64,000 bases of DNA. Origin: Govania unica (GTDB taxonomy: Bacteria; Pseudomonadota; Alphaproteobacteria; Sphingomonadales; Govanellaceae). A model generated the notes under the pieces. It was given only the letters and a program-made list of their open reading frames with translations. It ran no database searches and had not been told where the DNA came from. Numbering within the stretch: the stretch's first letter is position 1; each line of letters starts with the position of its first letter. This document shows, piece after piece, positions 38,771 through 47,201 of this stretch. The stretch covers positions 186,001 to 250,000 of the forward strand of contig NZ_JANWOI010000002.1 of assembly GCF_027920805.1 (NCBI RefSeq). Reading direction: 5' to 3'. The translations under genes and the position numbers were made by a program.

Positions 38771-39304
38771 ATGATCGGGCAAAATATCGGTAAAGCAGTT
38801 TTCAGCGCATTGTTTCTGACCTTCGCCGCCTTTGGTGGCGTGGAGGCTGGTGACCGGGATCATGATCGCGATCATGGCCGTCACGATAACCGTGGCGACC
38901 GCCATCATGACAGGCATGATCGTCGCGACAATCATCGGGATCACCGCGACTATCGCGGCGGCCGTGATGTGGTGGTGATCGACCGTGGCGCGCGCGGGGT
39001 CATTTCCAATTATTACGGCGGTTATTATCGCGATATGCGTGACTGCCCGCGAGGCTATGCGGTCAGGCATGGCGTCTGCCGGCCGCGTGGCTGGGCCAAA
39101 CAGCGCTATGTGATCGGCGAGCCGCTACCGCGTTATGTGGTGGTGCAGCCCATGCCGACCATGTTGGTGCGTGAATTGCCACAGGCACCCATGGGTTATG
39201 GCTATCGCTATGTGGACGGCGACGTGTTGTTGGTGGCCAATGCAACGCATCGTGTCGTCGATGCGGTGGTCGCCGTCAATGCTGCCATGAATGGGATGCG
39301 TTAA
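38771..39304 (+). CDS. RcnB-like secreted protein with His/Asp-rich insert (tandem copy 2)
   Basis: 177 residues from the ATG at 38771; the longer frame from 38627 covers the upstream element and is rejected. Signal peptide ends near VEAGD. A segment of about 45 residues made almost only of His, Asp, Arg, Asn and Gly follows (about 30-75), absent from copy 1 and likely to bind metal ions. The remainder closely matches copy 1 (VVVIDRGAR, YYGGYY, YGYRYVDGDVLLVANATHRVVDAV). It overlaps the convergent oxygenase gene by 4 bases. Confidence 0.7.
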   Translation: MIGQNIGKAVFSALFLTFAAFGGVEAGDRDHDRDHGRHDNRGDRHHDRHDRRDNHRDHRDYRGGRDVVVIDRGARGVISNYYGGYYRDMRDCPRGYAVRHGVCRPRGWAKQRYVIGEPLPRYVVVQPMPTMLVRELPQAPMGYGYRYVDGDVLLVANATHRVVDAVVAVNAAMNGMR

Positions 39305-39774
39305 AGATAAATGACAAGCGACTTCAAAGGTTGATCGCAGGTCAATAGATCCACCCGCTTATGCCGGATTTTCCAGCCGTCCCCGGTTTTGATAAGGGCG
39401 TGGTTGTAACGTCCGGCATAAAGCGTTTGTTCGCCACGATAGAACAGGGCAACCTGAAAATTCGAGCTGACCTCGCAGCTGTCGGCGTTTGATGTTGTGA
39501 TCCGCACATTGCCGATGAGATGGCTCGACCGCACCGCATAAGCCATGGAAGCCGCGAGTTCGTGGCCGTAATTCAGACGACGGATTTCCATCAGCAGACG
39601 GTCGTCATAGATGATGGAAATTTCCGTCGTCGGGCTTGTCTGGTTTGGGCTCGCGGGCATCCAGTAGGTGCCGTCTTCGGTGTAAAGTGCCATCCAGGCT
39701 TCAAGGTCGGCACGATCGAGACAATCGGCTTCGTCATACAGGAAGGTTTCGATCTCGCGGATATCGAAGCTCAT
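39301..39774 (-). CDS. Aromatic-ring-hydroxylating oxygenase, beta subunit
   Basis: 157 residues, NTF2-fold small subunit: EIETFLYDEADCLDRADLEAWMALYTEDGTYWMP is a clear family start, and YAGRYNHALIKTGDGWKIRHKRVDLL the usual end. It has no cofactor and completes the alpha3-beta3 oxygenase. Start overlaps the alpha stop (ATGA). Last gene of the six-gene operon beginning with the ligase at 45007. Confidence 0.93.
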   Translation of the reverse strand: MSFDIREIETFLYDEADCLDRADLEAWMALYTEDGTYWMPASPNQTSPTTEISIIYDDRLLMEIRRLNYGHELAASMAYAVRSSHLIGNVRITTSNADSCEVSSNFQVALFYRGEQTLYAGRYNHALIKTGDGWKIRHKRVDLLTCDQPLKSLVIYL

Positions 39775-41078
39775 GCCACTGTCTCCCGTGTCATATAGTC
39801 AAGCCAGGCGTGATATTGATTGCGGAACGACAGATCGCTTGTACCGAAGGAGGTGCGGTGATCACCCTCGGTCACATCCTTGCCGAAGCCGCGCCGCATA
39901 TCGACCCAGGGCGTGCTGTGCGACGGCAGAGCTTCCTGCATGCGGGCATAGCAATCCCAGTCGTCCGGCCCAACCATGGAGGCATTCGAATTGATCAGCC
40001 GCGAATAGAGGATGGTGCGTTTCAGCATATCCTCGGGCGCGCCTTTCAAGCGAAAATGCCAGGTTTCAACGATGGTTTTATTGACTGCGATGGGACGCAC
40101 CACGCGCACCGCTTGAACCGCATCTTTCGCAGTGAAGGACGGATAGAAAATGCTGTTATGGCGGTTTTGGCTCAGGATTTCCTGGGTCTTTTCCTCACCG
40201 TAAGAGGCCACCATGGAATCGTAGTAACCGGGGATATCCGAATAGGAAGTATGGATGCTTTTCTTGCCGCCCATATAACCATGGCCGTTCGGCAAACCGG
40301 TGACGCCGAGATCGTCAAAGAACTGATAGGATGATCCGAACGGAAAAATGATTTCGGCCTCAGCCGATGGTGTCGCGCCTTCGGGCATTTTTGCGGCGAG
40401 ACGCCGGGTGGCGCTGCCGACCGAGCCATGGGCGATCATCGGATGCATGGCGTCGTTCAGATTTTCAATGAACATTTTCCAGTTGTTGTCATGCATATAG
40501 CGCAAGGGCGGACCCGCAACTTCAACTTCGCCTTCCGGGGAGCGGTCGGCCATATTGTCGAGTGTCGCCGCCACATCGCCGAGAAATGTTTTCAGATCCG
40601 GCGCGGATTTGTCAAAACAGACAAAGATGAATCCGCGATAGCTTTCAAACTGCGCCACCGGCTGCATGTGGAAGGCGGGGTTTTCAAGATCCAGTCCGGT
40701 ATCGGCATAGCCCGCGCGCGCTGGCAGCGCTTGCAGACGACCGTCATGATGATAGGTCCAGCCGTGATAGGGACACCGGAACCCGGCGCTGTGACCGCAA
40801 CCTTCGCTCGCGACCTTGGCCCCTTTATGGGCGCAACGATTGTACAGCACATGCAGGCTGCCGTCTTTCGCCCGTGCCATCACGATGGGCTCGCGGCCGA
40901 TGGTCAGGGCATAGGTATCGCCGGGATTTTTGATCTGGCTTTCATGCCCCGCATAGATCCAGGCGCGGCCCCAGATGCGCTTCAGCTCCAGCTCGAAAAT
41001 CTCCGGGTCCACATAGACATCGCGATGCACGCGGTTGGGTTCGACGAGCGACTTGATATGGGCAATATCATAGGACAT
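39771..41078 (-). CDS. Rieske ring-hydroxylating oxygenase, alpha subunit
   Basis: 435 residues. The Rieske 2Fe-2S ligands are Cys82, His84, Cys102 and His105 (CAHKG...CPYHGW). The mononuclear iron site is in NLNDAMHPMIAH, with a later acidic ligand. It inserts oxygen into an aromatic or cyclic substrate in the cytoplasm. Electron-transfer partners (ferredoxin and reductase) are not in this window. The substrate cannot be read from the sequence; gene context suggests an acid or its CoA thioester. Confidence 0.94.
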   Translation of the reverse strand: MSYDIAHIKSLVEPNRVHRDVYVDPEIFELELKRIWGRAWIYAGHESQIKNPGDTYALTIGREPIVMARAKDGSLHVLYNRCAHKGAKVASEGCGHSAGFRCPYHGWTYHHDGRLQALPARAGYADTGLDLENPAFHMQPVAQFESYRGFIFVCFDKSAPDLKTFLGDVAATLDNMADRSPEGEVEVAGPPLRYMHDNNWKMFIENLNDAMHPMIAHGSVGSATRRLAAKMPEGATPSAEAEIIFPFGSSYQFFDDLGVTGLPNGHGYMGGKKSIHTSYSDIPGYYDSMVASYGEEKTQEILSQNRHNSIFYPSFTAKDAVQAVRVVRPIAVNKTIVETWHFRLKGAPEDMLKRTILYSRLINSNASMVGPDDWDCYARMQEALPSHSTPWVDMRRGFGKDVTEGDHRTSFGTSDLSFRNQYHAWLDYMTRETVA

Positions 41079-41089
41079 GAAAATTCTCC

Positions 41090-41815
41090 TTAAAGTGCCA
41101 GACCGCCGAGGCTTGAGCCGCCGCAGACGAACAGGGTTTGTCCGGTGATCCAGTCGTTCTGTTCATCAAGGAAGAACATGGTAGCGCGGGTCACGTCGTC
41201 GGGGCGGCCAAGACGGCGGCGCGGCAGACTGGCCGCCAGCGCTTTGGCTTTTTCACTTTCGGCCGGAACCACATGGGTGAACATGTCGGTGACGACCGGC
41301 CCCGGTGCGATGGCATTGACGGTAATGCCATGGGCCCCAAGCTCCATGGCCCAGGTGCGGGTCATGGCGATCATGGCTGATTTGGTCCCGGCATATACAG
41401 TGCGCGAGGGCAGGCCGACAATGGCGCGGGTCGACATCAGCACGATGCGTCCAAAGCCCGCAGTCTTCATGGCTGGAAGCGCCGCCTGTGTCAGGGTGAT
41501 AGCGGCCCCCATATGCAGATCGACGAGCGCGTGAAGATCTTCAAGCTTCACGTCTTCGATCAGCGCCGGGCGGATCATGCCGGCGTTATGGACGATGTTG
41601 GTCACCTGATGATGGGCGGCGATATCCTTTGCCACTTCGGCTGTGGCCTTGGCGTCGATCAGGTCGACGTCATAGGCGACAAGATTGGCATGAGTATAAT
41701 CAGGCGCACGGCGGTTGAGCGCGATCACTTTATAGCCCTGATCGAGCATGGTGAGGGCGATGTCCTTGCCGATGCCTGCGGAGGCGCCGGTGACGATTGC
41801 GGTTTTAGTCGGCAT
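41090..41815 (-). CDS. Short-chain dehydrogenase/reductase (oxygenase operon)
   Basis: 241 residues from the ATG at 41815, which overlaps the upstream DUF35 stop by 11 bases; the longer frame lies inside that gene. Classical SDR: cofactor motif TGASAGIG, NAG (HNAGM), catalytic Ser in MSTRAIVG and YAGTK. The end reads GQTLFVCGGSSLGGLAL. The variable QTLFVCGG end is typical of FabG-like members. Lying directly before the oxygenase genes, it may oxidise a dihydrodiol or a hydroxyacyl intermediate. Confidence 0.92.
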   Translation of the reverse strand: MPTKTAIVTGASAGIGKDIALTMLDQGYKVIALNRRAPDYTHANLVAYDVDLIDAKATAEVAKDIAAHHQVTNIVHNAGMIRPALIEDVKLEDLHALVDLHMGAAITLTQAALPAMKTAGFGRIVLMSTRAIVGLPSRTVYAGTKSAMIAMTRTWAMELGAHGITVNAIAPGPVVTDMFTHVVPAESEKAKALAASLPRRRLGRPDDVTRATMFFLDEQNDWITGQTLFVCGGSSLGGLAL

Positions 41816-42218
41816 CGGTCTTTGTCTCCTCAATATGCAGAACGGCCTCGCCAGAGTCATCGATGACCGCGCGAACGCGAACCGGCGTGCCATGTTCAAA
41901 TTCTGTCGGGGCAAAAGCGTAAAGAACGGGGCCGCTGTTAAGTTCCACCAGCGCCACATGAAGCGGCAGGCGGTCGCGGAACCACGGGTCGAGCGTGATG
42001 TGAAGATCGGCCTCACTGATCACCCTGCCAAGGCCGTCATTGTCGTGCCAATCGAGCGTCGTCGACAGGCAGTTCTGGCAGACTTCACGCGGCGGATACT
42101 GCACCCGGCCGCATTCGCCGCATTGTTGCAGCCGCAGCTGATCCTGGCGCGCGCCCTTGGTGATCTCATGCCAAAGCCGGGTGCGTGCGCGCGGCGGGTG
42201 AAGGGGATGATTGCTCAT
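41805..42218 (-). CDS. Zn-ribbon/OB-fold DUF35 protein
   Basis: 137 residues. The rubredoxin-like zinc ribbon has Cys33, Cys36, Cys47 and Cys50; an OB-fold follows (GRVISEADLHIT...FRDRLPLHVALVELN). DUF35 proteins act as obligate partners of thiolase-like enzymes, for example the DUF35 part of ChsH2 with the Ltp2 steroid aldolase, or BbsA with BbsB. Here it is translationally coupled to a thiolase-fold gene (4-base ATGA overlap), which makes such a complex likely. Confidence 0.93.
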   Translation of the reverse strand: MSNHPLHPPRARTRLWHEITKGARQDQLRLQQCGECGRVQYPPREVCQNCLSTTLDWHDNDGLGRVISEADLHITLDPWFRDRLPLHVALVELNSGPVLYAFAPTEFEHGTPVRVRAVIDDSGEAVLHIEETKTDAD

Positions 42219-43393
42219 GCGTCACCTCGTGCAAGGAGGGCGGCCGCCGTGCACAGACAACGGTCATAAATCACCATGCCGTAGCCCGACACCAGACCAT
42301 GCCGAGCCTTGGCGATCTGGGCTGACGGCGCTTTGTCGCCGGTCAGTTGGCGGATGGCTTCCACAAGACCAAGATAGCCGCCTGCGGCCCCTGCCTGTCC
42401 GGCCGACAATTGACCGCCCGATGTGTTGTGCGGCATCTGTCCGTCGATGGTGGTATCGGTGTCGCGGAAAAAGCGCCCAGCCTCGCCCTTGGCACAAAGG
42501 CCGAGATCCTCGATCTGTAAAAAGGAAATGACTGGATAATCGTCATAGGTTTCGACGAAATCCACATCCTTCGGACCGAGCCCGGCCATGCCGTAGAGCC
42601 GCTCGCGCTCCATGGCCCAGCCGCCGCGTGTGGGTACCGGATCGTCCGCATAGGCATTATGCCGTTCGACCGCACCCTTGATGACGACATAGGGAAGTCC
42701 GAGCGATTTCGCGCGATCTACCGACATGACCAGAAAAGCATCGGCCCCGGCACAGGGCATGACGCAATCGAACAAATGAATGGGCCCGGCAATGGGCCGC
42801 GCATTCATATAGGTTTCAAGCGTCAGCGGATCATGAAACAGCGCATGGGGATTGTCGCGGGCATTGCGGCGCTGGGCCACGGCGAGGCGGCCGAAGTCCT
42901 CCCGTGCCGCGCCGAATTCGCGCATATAATTCTGGGTGATCATGGAGAACACGGCATTCGGACCGGCGGCGCCATAAGGATGCACGGCATCGCGCGAAAA
43001 CAGGCTGAAATCGGCCACAAGGCTTGAAAAGCTGTCCTTGTTGTTGGTGTCGGCGCTGATGCAGGCGACGATGTCGGCGTCGCCCATCTGTACGGCGCGG
43101 GCGGCGCGGCGCATGGCCACAACACCACTTGCGCCACCCATGGGAATATCTTCAAGCCAGCGCGGGCTCAGACCGAAATGGGCAGTGGCGGCGACGGCGG
43201 TATCGGGCTTCATGGTGAAGGACGACAGCGCCAGACCGTCGATCTCGTCTTTCTTCAACCCAGTGCGGTCCAAGAGCGCGCGCAAGGCTCGCCCGGCGAA
43301 ATAGGCCGCGCCATGATCGCTTGTGCGCTCATAGCCGATGGTGACCGGAGCCACCAGCGCGATGCCATCATAGCTCTGCGGGAAAACCGTCAT
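42215..43393 (-). CDS. Thiolase-fold (Ltp2/SCP2-like) protein lacking the thiolase Cys and His
   Basis: 392 residues in the lipid-transfer protein branch of the thiolase superfamily. The nucleophile position reads MGGASG (Gly87) instead of xCASG, and the GHP catalytic His loop is replaced by SAGQAGAAGG, so thiolytic cleavage by the usual mechanism is not possible. The segment YDDYPVISFLQIEDLGLCAKGEAG is typical of Ltp2-type members. With the coupled DUF35 gene this matches the Ltp2-DUF35 aldolase layout, which cleaves C-C bonds in steroid side chains. BbsAB-type thiolase is the alternative. Confidence 0.85.
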   Translation of the reverse strand: MTVFPQSYDGIALVAPVTIGYERTSDHGAAYFAGRALRALLDRTGLKKDEIDGLALSSFTMKPDTAVAATAHFGLSPRWLEDIPMGGASGVVAMRRAARAVQMGDADIVACISADTNNKDSFSSLVADFSLFSRDAVHPYGAAGPNAVFSMITQNYMREFGAAREDFGRLAVAQRRNARDNPHALFHDPLTLETYMNARPIAGPIHLFDCVMPCAGADAFLVMSVDRAKSLGLPYVVIKGAVERHNAYADDPVPTRGGWAMERERLYGMAGLGPKDVDFVETYDDYPVISFLQIEDLGLCAKGEAGRFFRDTDTTIDGQMPHNTSGGQLSAGQAGAAGGYLGLVEAIRQLTGDKAPSAQIAKARHGLVSGYGMVIYDRCLCTAAALLARGDA

Positions 43394-43396
43394 GTC

Positions 43397-45007
43397 CTAC
43401 CCCGTTTTGCGCGCGGATTTTGATTTCATGTCACGGAGGTCAAAGGCCGTGCCATCGTCCACAAGTTGACGTGCCAATGTTTTCAACTCGCCGCGTTGCA
43501 GTTTCTGTGACGCCGTGAGCGGCAGGCTGTCGCGGAAGGCCACATAGCCCGGCACCTTGTAATAGGTGAGCGTCTCGCCCGCCGCGCGAACAATGGCACG
43601 GGCGGTATCTTCGTTTTTCCCGGCGGCGTCACTCAGGATGATGGCGGCGAACACTTCCTCGCCCCGGATTTCGTCAGGTACGGGGGCGACGCCGACCGCC
43701 TGCACGCCGGGGATCTGCGACAGGGTGGCCTCGACCTCCAAGGACGCGATGTTTTCGCCCGAACGGCGGATGATGCTTTTCTTACGGTCGACGAAATGGA
43801 GCGACCCGTCCGGGCCTTCGCGCACCACGTCGCCGGTGTGGAACCAGTCGCCCGCCCAGGCTTCCGCAGTCTCCTGCTCGCGGCCGAGATAGCCGGAAAA
43901 GAACCCGGCGCGCGGGTCAGCTCCGGCGCGGCGCACCAGAAGTTCCCCGGCGCTGCCTTTGGTGACGTCTTGTCCGGCGTCATCCACCAGACGCCAGTCC
44001 ATGAAGCTTTCCGGTTTGCCGAAACAGGACGTGCCCACATGGCGCGGTTCATATTGGGCGATGACGGCAGCGGCTCCGCCCACTTCGGTCATGGACCAGG
44101 CTTCAAGCAGGGCGATGCCGAACCGCGCCTCGAACGCCGCGTGATGTTTGGCATTGATGCCCGCGCCAAAGCCAAAGCGCACGGCATGGGCGCGGTCATC
44201 GGGGCTTTCCGGCAGATTGAGCAGAATGGCGGGCAGTACGCCGAGATAATGAATAACCGTCGCCCCGGAGTCGCGGATCGATGACCACCAGCTCGAAGCA
44301 TGGAAGCGGTCCAGCTGGATGATGCAGCCGCCGGTCAAAATCATGCCCATGGCCGAGGTGGCGAGCGCATTCATATGCACAAGCGGCAGCGGGGTGAGCA
44401 GACGCTCCGCCCCCGGTTTGAGGCTCACAAGCCCGCCCAGATTGCGGTACCAGTCGCCCATGACATAGAAATACTCGTTCGACAGGATGCAGCCCTTGGG
44501 CTTGCCGGTCGAACCCGAGGTATATAACAGTGCGCATTCGGTGCGGGGCCCTGGCGCGGCCTGAGCTGTGGTGCCCTTGGGCAGGGTCGACAGATCCGTG
44601 GTTAGCACCACCGGCAGCCCGAATTTCTCAGCAAGCTCCCGCCGCGATGACAGGGCGAGGATAAAACGCGGCTGACTGTCGCCAACGATATAGGCGAGGT
44701 CATCCACCGTTGCCTCACCATTCAACGGCACGATGGAGACGCCAAGGGCATTGAGCGCGATCCAGTGCAGGAAAAACTCGGCCCGGTTATCTAGCAACAC
44801 AGCCACCCGGTCGCCAAGCCCAAGCCCGCTTGCGCCATAACGCGCGGTCAGGGCATCAATCTCATGCAGCGCCGCCCCATAAGTGAGGTCAATGGCGTGA
44901 TCCGCATAGGCTTTGGCGGCCACGGCGGGGATATGCAGGAACGGACGATCGCCATAGCTCTGCGCCGTCGTCTGAAAGGCGGAATAAACGCTGTCACTGG
45001 ATGTCAT
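43397..45007 (-). CDS. AMP-forming acyl-CoA ligase (1 of 3)
   Basis: 536 residues of the ANL superfamily. ATP-binding loop LLYTSGSTGKPKG, the adenine motif WSMTEVGG, the hinge DWFHTGDV...DRKKSIIRRSGENI, and the C-terminal Lys in LTASQKLQRGEL. It activates a carboxylic acid with CoA. First gene of the operon ligase, thiolase-like, DUF35, SDR, Rieske alpha, Rieske beta; only 3 bases separate it from the thiolase-like gene. Divergent from the acyl-CoA dehydrogenase. Substrate unknown. Confidence 0.92.
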   Translation of the reverse strand: MTSSDSVYSAFQTTAQSYGDRPFLHIPAVAAKAYADHAIDLTYGAALHEIDALTARYGASGLGLGDRVAVLLDNRAEFFLHWIALNALGVSIVPLNGEATVDDLAYIVGDSQPRFILALSSRRELAEKFGLPVVLTTDLSTLPKGTTAQAAPGPRTECALLYTSGSTGKPKGCILSNEYFYVMGDWYRNLGGLVSLKPGAERLLTPLPLVHMNALATSAMGMILTGGCIIQLDRFHASSWWSSIRDSGATVIHYLGVLPAILLNLPESPDDRAHAVRFGFGAGINAKHHAAFEARFGIALLEAWSMTEVGGAAAVIAQYEPRHVGTSCFGKPESFMDWRLVDDAGQDVTKGSAGELLVRRAGADPRAGFFSGYLGREQETAEAWAGDWFHTGDVVREGPDGSLHFVDRKKSIIRRSGENIASLEVEATLSQIPGVQAVGVAPVPDEIRGEEVFAAIILSDAAGKNEDTARAIVRAAGETLTYYKVPGYVAFRDSLPLTASQKLQRGELKTLARQLVDDGTAFDLRDMKSKSARKTG

Positions 45008-45115
45008 CGCCGATCCTTATGTCCTGAAAGCCGTGCTTGCGGATTTGAAACTTTAACCCGGTGCCCGCCCTTATGAAGACCCGTTTTTGGGGACTTCACC
45101 TGATTCGTAGTGAGT

Positions 45116-45166
45116 ATGAAAATCATGTTATATGAAAATTCAACTTTTGAAACATGAAAATTCATG
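45116..45166. promoter_or_regulatory. Three ATGAAAAT(T)CA repeats in a divergent promoter
   Basis: ATGAAAATCAT (45116-45126), ATGAAAATTCA (45132-45142) and CATGAAAATTCATG (45153-45166) lie in the 260-bp space between the ligase operon and the acyl-CoA dehydrogenase. The first and third are palindromic. They look like operators for a dimeric regulator acting on the ligase side. Confidence 0.55.
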
Positions 45167-45204
45167 GGATTTGCCTTAGCATTTTTCATGCGACATCTGG
45201 CTGG

Positions 45205-45248
45205 TTGACAGCGGCGCTGGTGAATAGTCTAATAATGCAAGTCATAAG
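45205..45248 (+). promoter_or_regulatory. Acyl-CoA dehydrogenase promoter with TGYAAGTY element
   Basis: TTGACA (45205-45210) and TCTAAT (45228-45233) are 17 bases apart, a near-consensus promoter. TGCAAGTCATAAG (45236-45248) covers the expected start site, a repressor-like position, and recurs at other promoters of this cluster. Confidence 0.7.
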
Positions 45249-45267
45249 ATAAACTCCGGGGAGCGCC

Positions 45268-47073
45268 ATGACTGCCGAGCTGATCAATCGCCAGGATCTT
45301 GAATTTCTGCTGTTTGACGTGCTGGATGCGGAGCGCCTGACGGCGCGTGACCGCTACAGCGACTTCGGGCGTGAGACGATCAGCTCGATTCTCGATACGG
45401 CCGAGCACGTGGCGCGCGAGTATTTCGCCCCCTATAATCAGAAAGGCGACGCCAACGAACCGAGCTTCGACGGTGCCCGCGTTAAGCTTATTCCGGAAAT
45501 GCAGCCAGCCTGGGATGCCATTGCCGACGCCGGGTTTCTCGCCGCCCACCATGACCATGAACAGGGCGGCATGCAGATGCCGGAGATCGTCCATAAGGCG
45601 GCCATGTCTTATTTTTATGCTGCCAATATCGGGTTTGCAGCCTATCCGTTCCTGACCATCGGCGCGGCCAATCTGATCGAAAGCTTTGGCAATGCCGATC
45701 AGAAGGCGCGGTTTCTGCTGCCCATGCTCGATGGCCGCTTCAGCGGCACCATGGCGCTGACGGAACCGGGGCAGGGCTCGGCCCTCGCGGATATCAAGAC
45801 CATGGCCGAACCGGCGGCGGACGGCAGTTATCGTCTCAAGGGCCAGAAGATGTTCATCTCGGCCGGGGATCATGACCTGACGCAGAATATCGTGCATATG
45901 GTGCTGGCCAAGATCAAAGGCGCGCCGGCGGGGGTGAAAGGCATCTCGCTGTTCATCTGTCCGAAGTTTCTCGTTGATGATGCGGGCCGACCGACCACCC
46001 GCAACGATGTGAAGCTCGCCGGTCTTTTGCATAAAATGGGCTACCGGCAGACCAGTTCGACCGTGCTCAGCTTCGGCGAGGAAGATGCCTGTGTCGGCTA
46101 TCTCATAGGCGAGCCTCATCGCGGACTTGAATATATGTTCCAGATGATGAACGAGGCGCGGATCGGTGTCGCGCTTGGCGCGGCGTCCCTCGGGTATGTG
46201 GGGTACCGTTATTCTCTGAACTATGCGCGGGAGCGGCCGCAGGGCCGCTCGCCCGCCAACAAGGACCCGAACTCGCCGCAGATCATGATCATCGGTCATG
46301 CCGACGTGCGGCGCATGTTGCTGGCGCAGAAAACCTATGCGGAAGGGGCGTTGGCGCTCTGTCTGATGGCTTGCGCCTTGGTCGATGATCAGAACACCGC
46401 AGATGATCTGTCGGCGCGGGAGCATGCCGGAATGTTGCTCGATTTCCTGACGCCCGTGGTGAAAACCTGGAGCTCGGAATATGGCCTCAAGGCCAATGAA
46501 TTGGCCATTCAGGTGCTCGGCGGTTCAGGCTATATCCGTGAATATCCGGTGGAGCAATATTACCGCGACAATCGTCTTAACCCGATCCACGAGGGCGCGA
46601 CCGGCATTCATGGCCTCGACCTTCAGGGCCGCAAAATGACCATGAAGAATATGGCGCTGTTTCGCACATTTGTCGGCGAACTCGATTGCGTCATTGCCGA
46701 GGCGGCGGGGCTTGAGGTTTCAGGCGGTTTCGCCCGGAACTTGCAGGAGGCGCGCGATCGGTTGGAAGCTGTCAGTCTCAGCCTGGTTGCGGCCATGCAG
46801 CAAGACGCTGAACGTGGCCTCGCAAACGCCACCGTCTATCTCGATTTCGTCGGCCGCATCGTCGCCGCCTGGGTCTGGTTGCGGCAGGCCATGGCAGCGG
46901 AACGGAAACTGGTGGCAGGCGGCCTGAGCGCCGACGAAACCAATTTCCTTCGTGGCAAGCTTCAGGCCGCGCGTTATATGTATGACTGGGAATTACCGCA
47001 GATCGTGCCGCAGGCGAAGATTCTGACGGATGTGAACAGAGTCTGTTACGACATGGAAGACGGCTGGTTCTGA
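45268..47073 (+). CDS. Acyl-CoA dehydrogenase, DmdC-like with C-terminal extension
   Basis: 601 residues, much longer than the usual 380 of acyl-CoA dehydrogenases; length and layout fit the family of 3-methylmercaptopropionyl-CoA dehydrogenase (DmdC) and FadE5-type enzymes, which have an extra C-terminal domain. FAD/substrate segments GTMALTEPGQGSALADI, MNEARIGVALG and VLGGSGYIREYPVEQYYRDNRLNPIHEGAT are clear, with the catalytic Glu in the IHEGAT loop. It oxidises an acyl-CoA to the 2-enoyl-CoA. GGGGAG precedes the ATG. Confidence 0.93.
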   Translation: MTAELINRQDLEFLLFDVLDAERLTARDRYSDFGRETISSILDTAEHVAREYFAPYNQKGDANEPSFDGARVKLIPEMQPAWDAIADAGFLAAHHDHEQGGMQMPEIVHKAAMSYFYAANIGFAAYPFLTIGAANLIESFGNADQKARFLLPMLDGRFSGTMALTEPGQGSALADIKTMAEPAADGSYRLKGQKMFISAGDHDLTQNIVHMVLAKIKGAPAGVKGISLFICPKFLVDDAGRPTTRNDVKLAGLLHKMGYRQTSSTVLSFGEEDACVGYLIGEPHRGLEYMFQMMNEARIGVALGAASLGYVGYRYSLNYARERPQGRSPANKDPNSPQIMIIGHADVRRMLLAQKTYAEGALALCLMACALVDDQNTADDLSAREHAGMLLDFLTPVVKTWSSEYGLKANELAIQVLGGSGYIREYPVEQYYRDNRLNPIHEGATGIHGLDLQGRKMTMKNMALFRTFVGELDCVIAEAAGLEVSGGFARNLQEARDRLEAVSLSLVAAMQQDAERGLANATVYLDFVGRIVAAWVWLRQAMAAERKLVAGGLSADETNFLRGKLQAARYMYDWELPQIVPQAKILTDVNRVCYDMEDGWF

Positions 47074-47104
47074 ACGCTCGCCGTCATCCTTCCCCCCCCT
47101 TTTT

Positions 47105-47179
47105 GTCATTGCCGGGCTTGACTCGGCAATCCATCTATCAAGCGGCACCGTGGATTGCCGGGTCAAGCCCGGCAATGAC
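47105..47179. repeat. Paired inverted extragenic palindromes
   Basis: GTCATTGCCGGGCTTGACTC... and its inverted near-copy (47108-47130 and 47154-47176) face each other, so the whole 75 bp can form one long hairpin. Same unit as at 29540-29562. It lies between the convergent dehydrogenase and SDR genes and may also act as a terminator. Confidence 0.8.
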
Positions 47180-47201
47180 AGCTATGTAGGGCGTCCCAAC
47201 C

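Noticed and set aside
47105-47179. Insertion sequence ends
   Set aside because: No transposase or target duplication; the unit recurs alone at 29540 and matches an extragenic palindrome.
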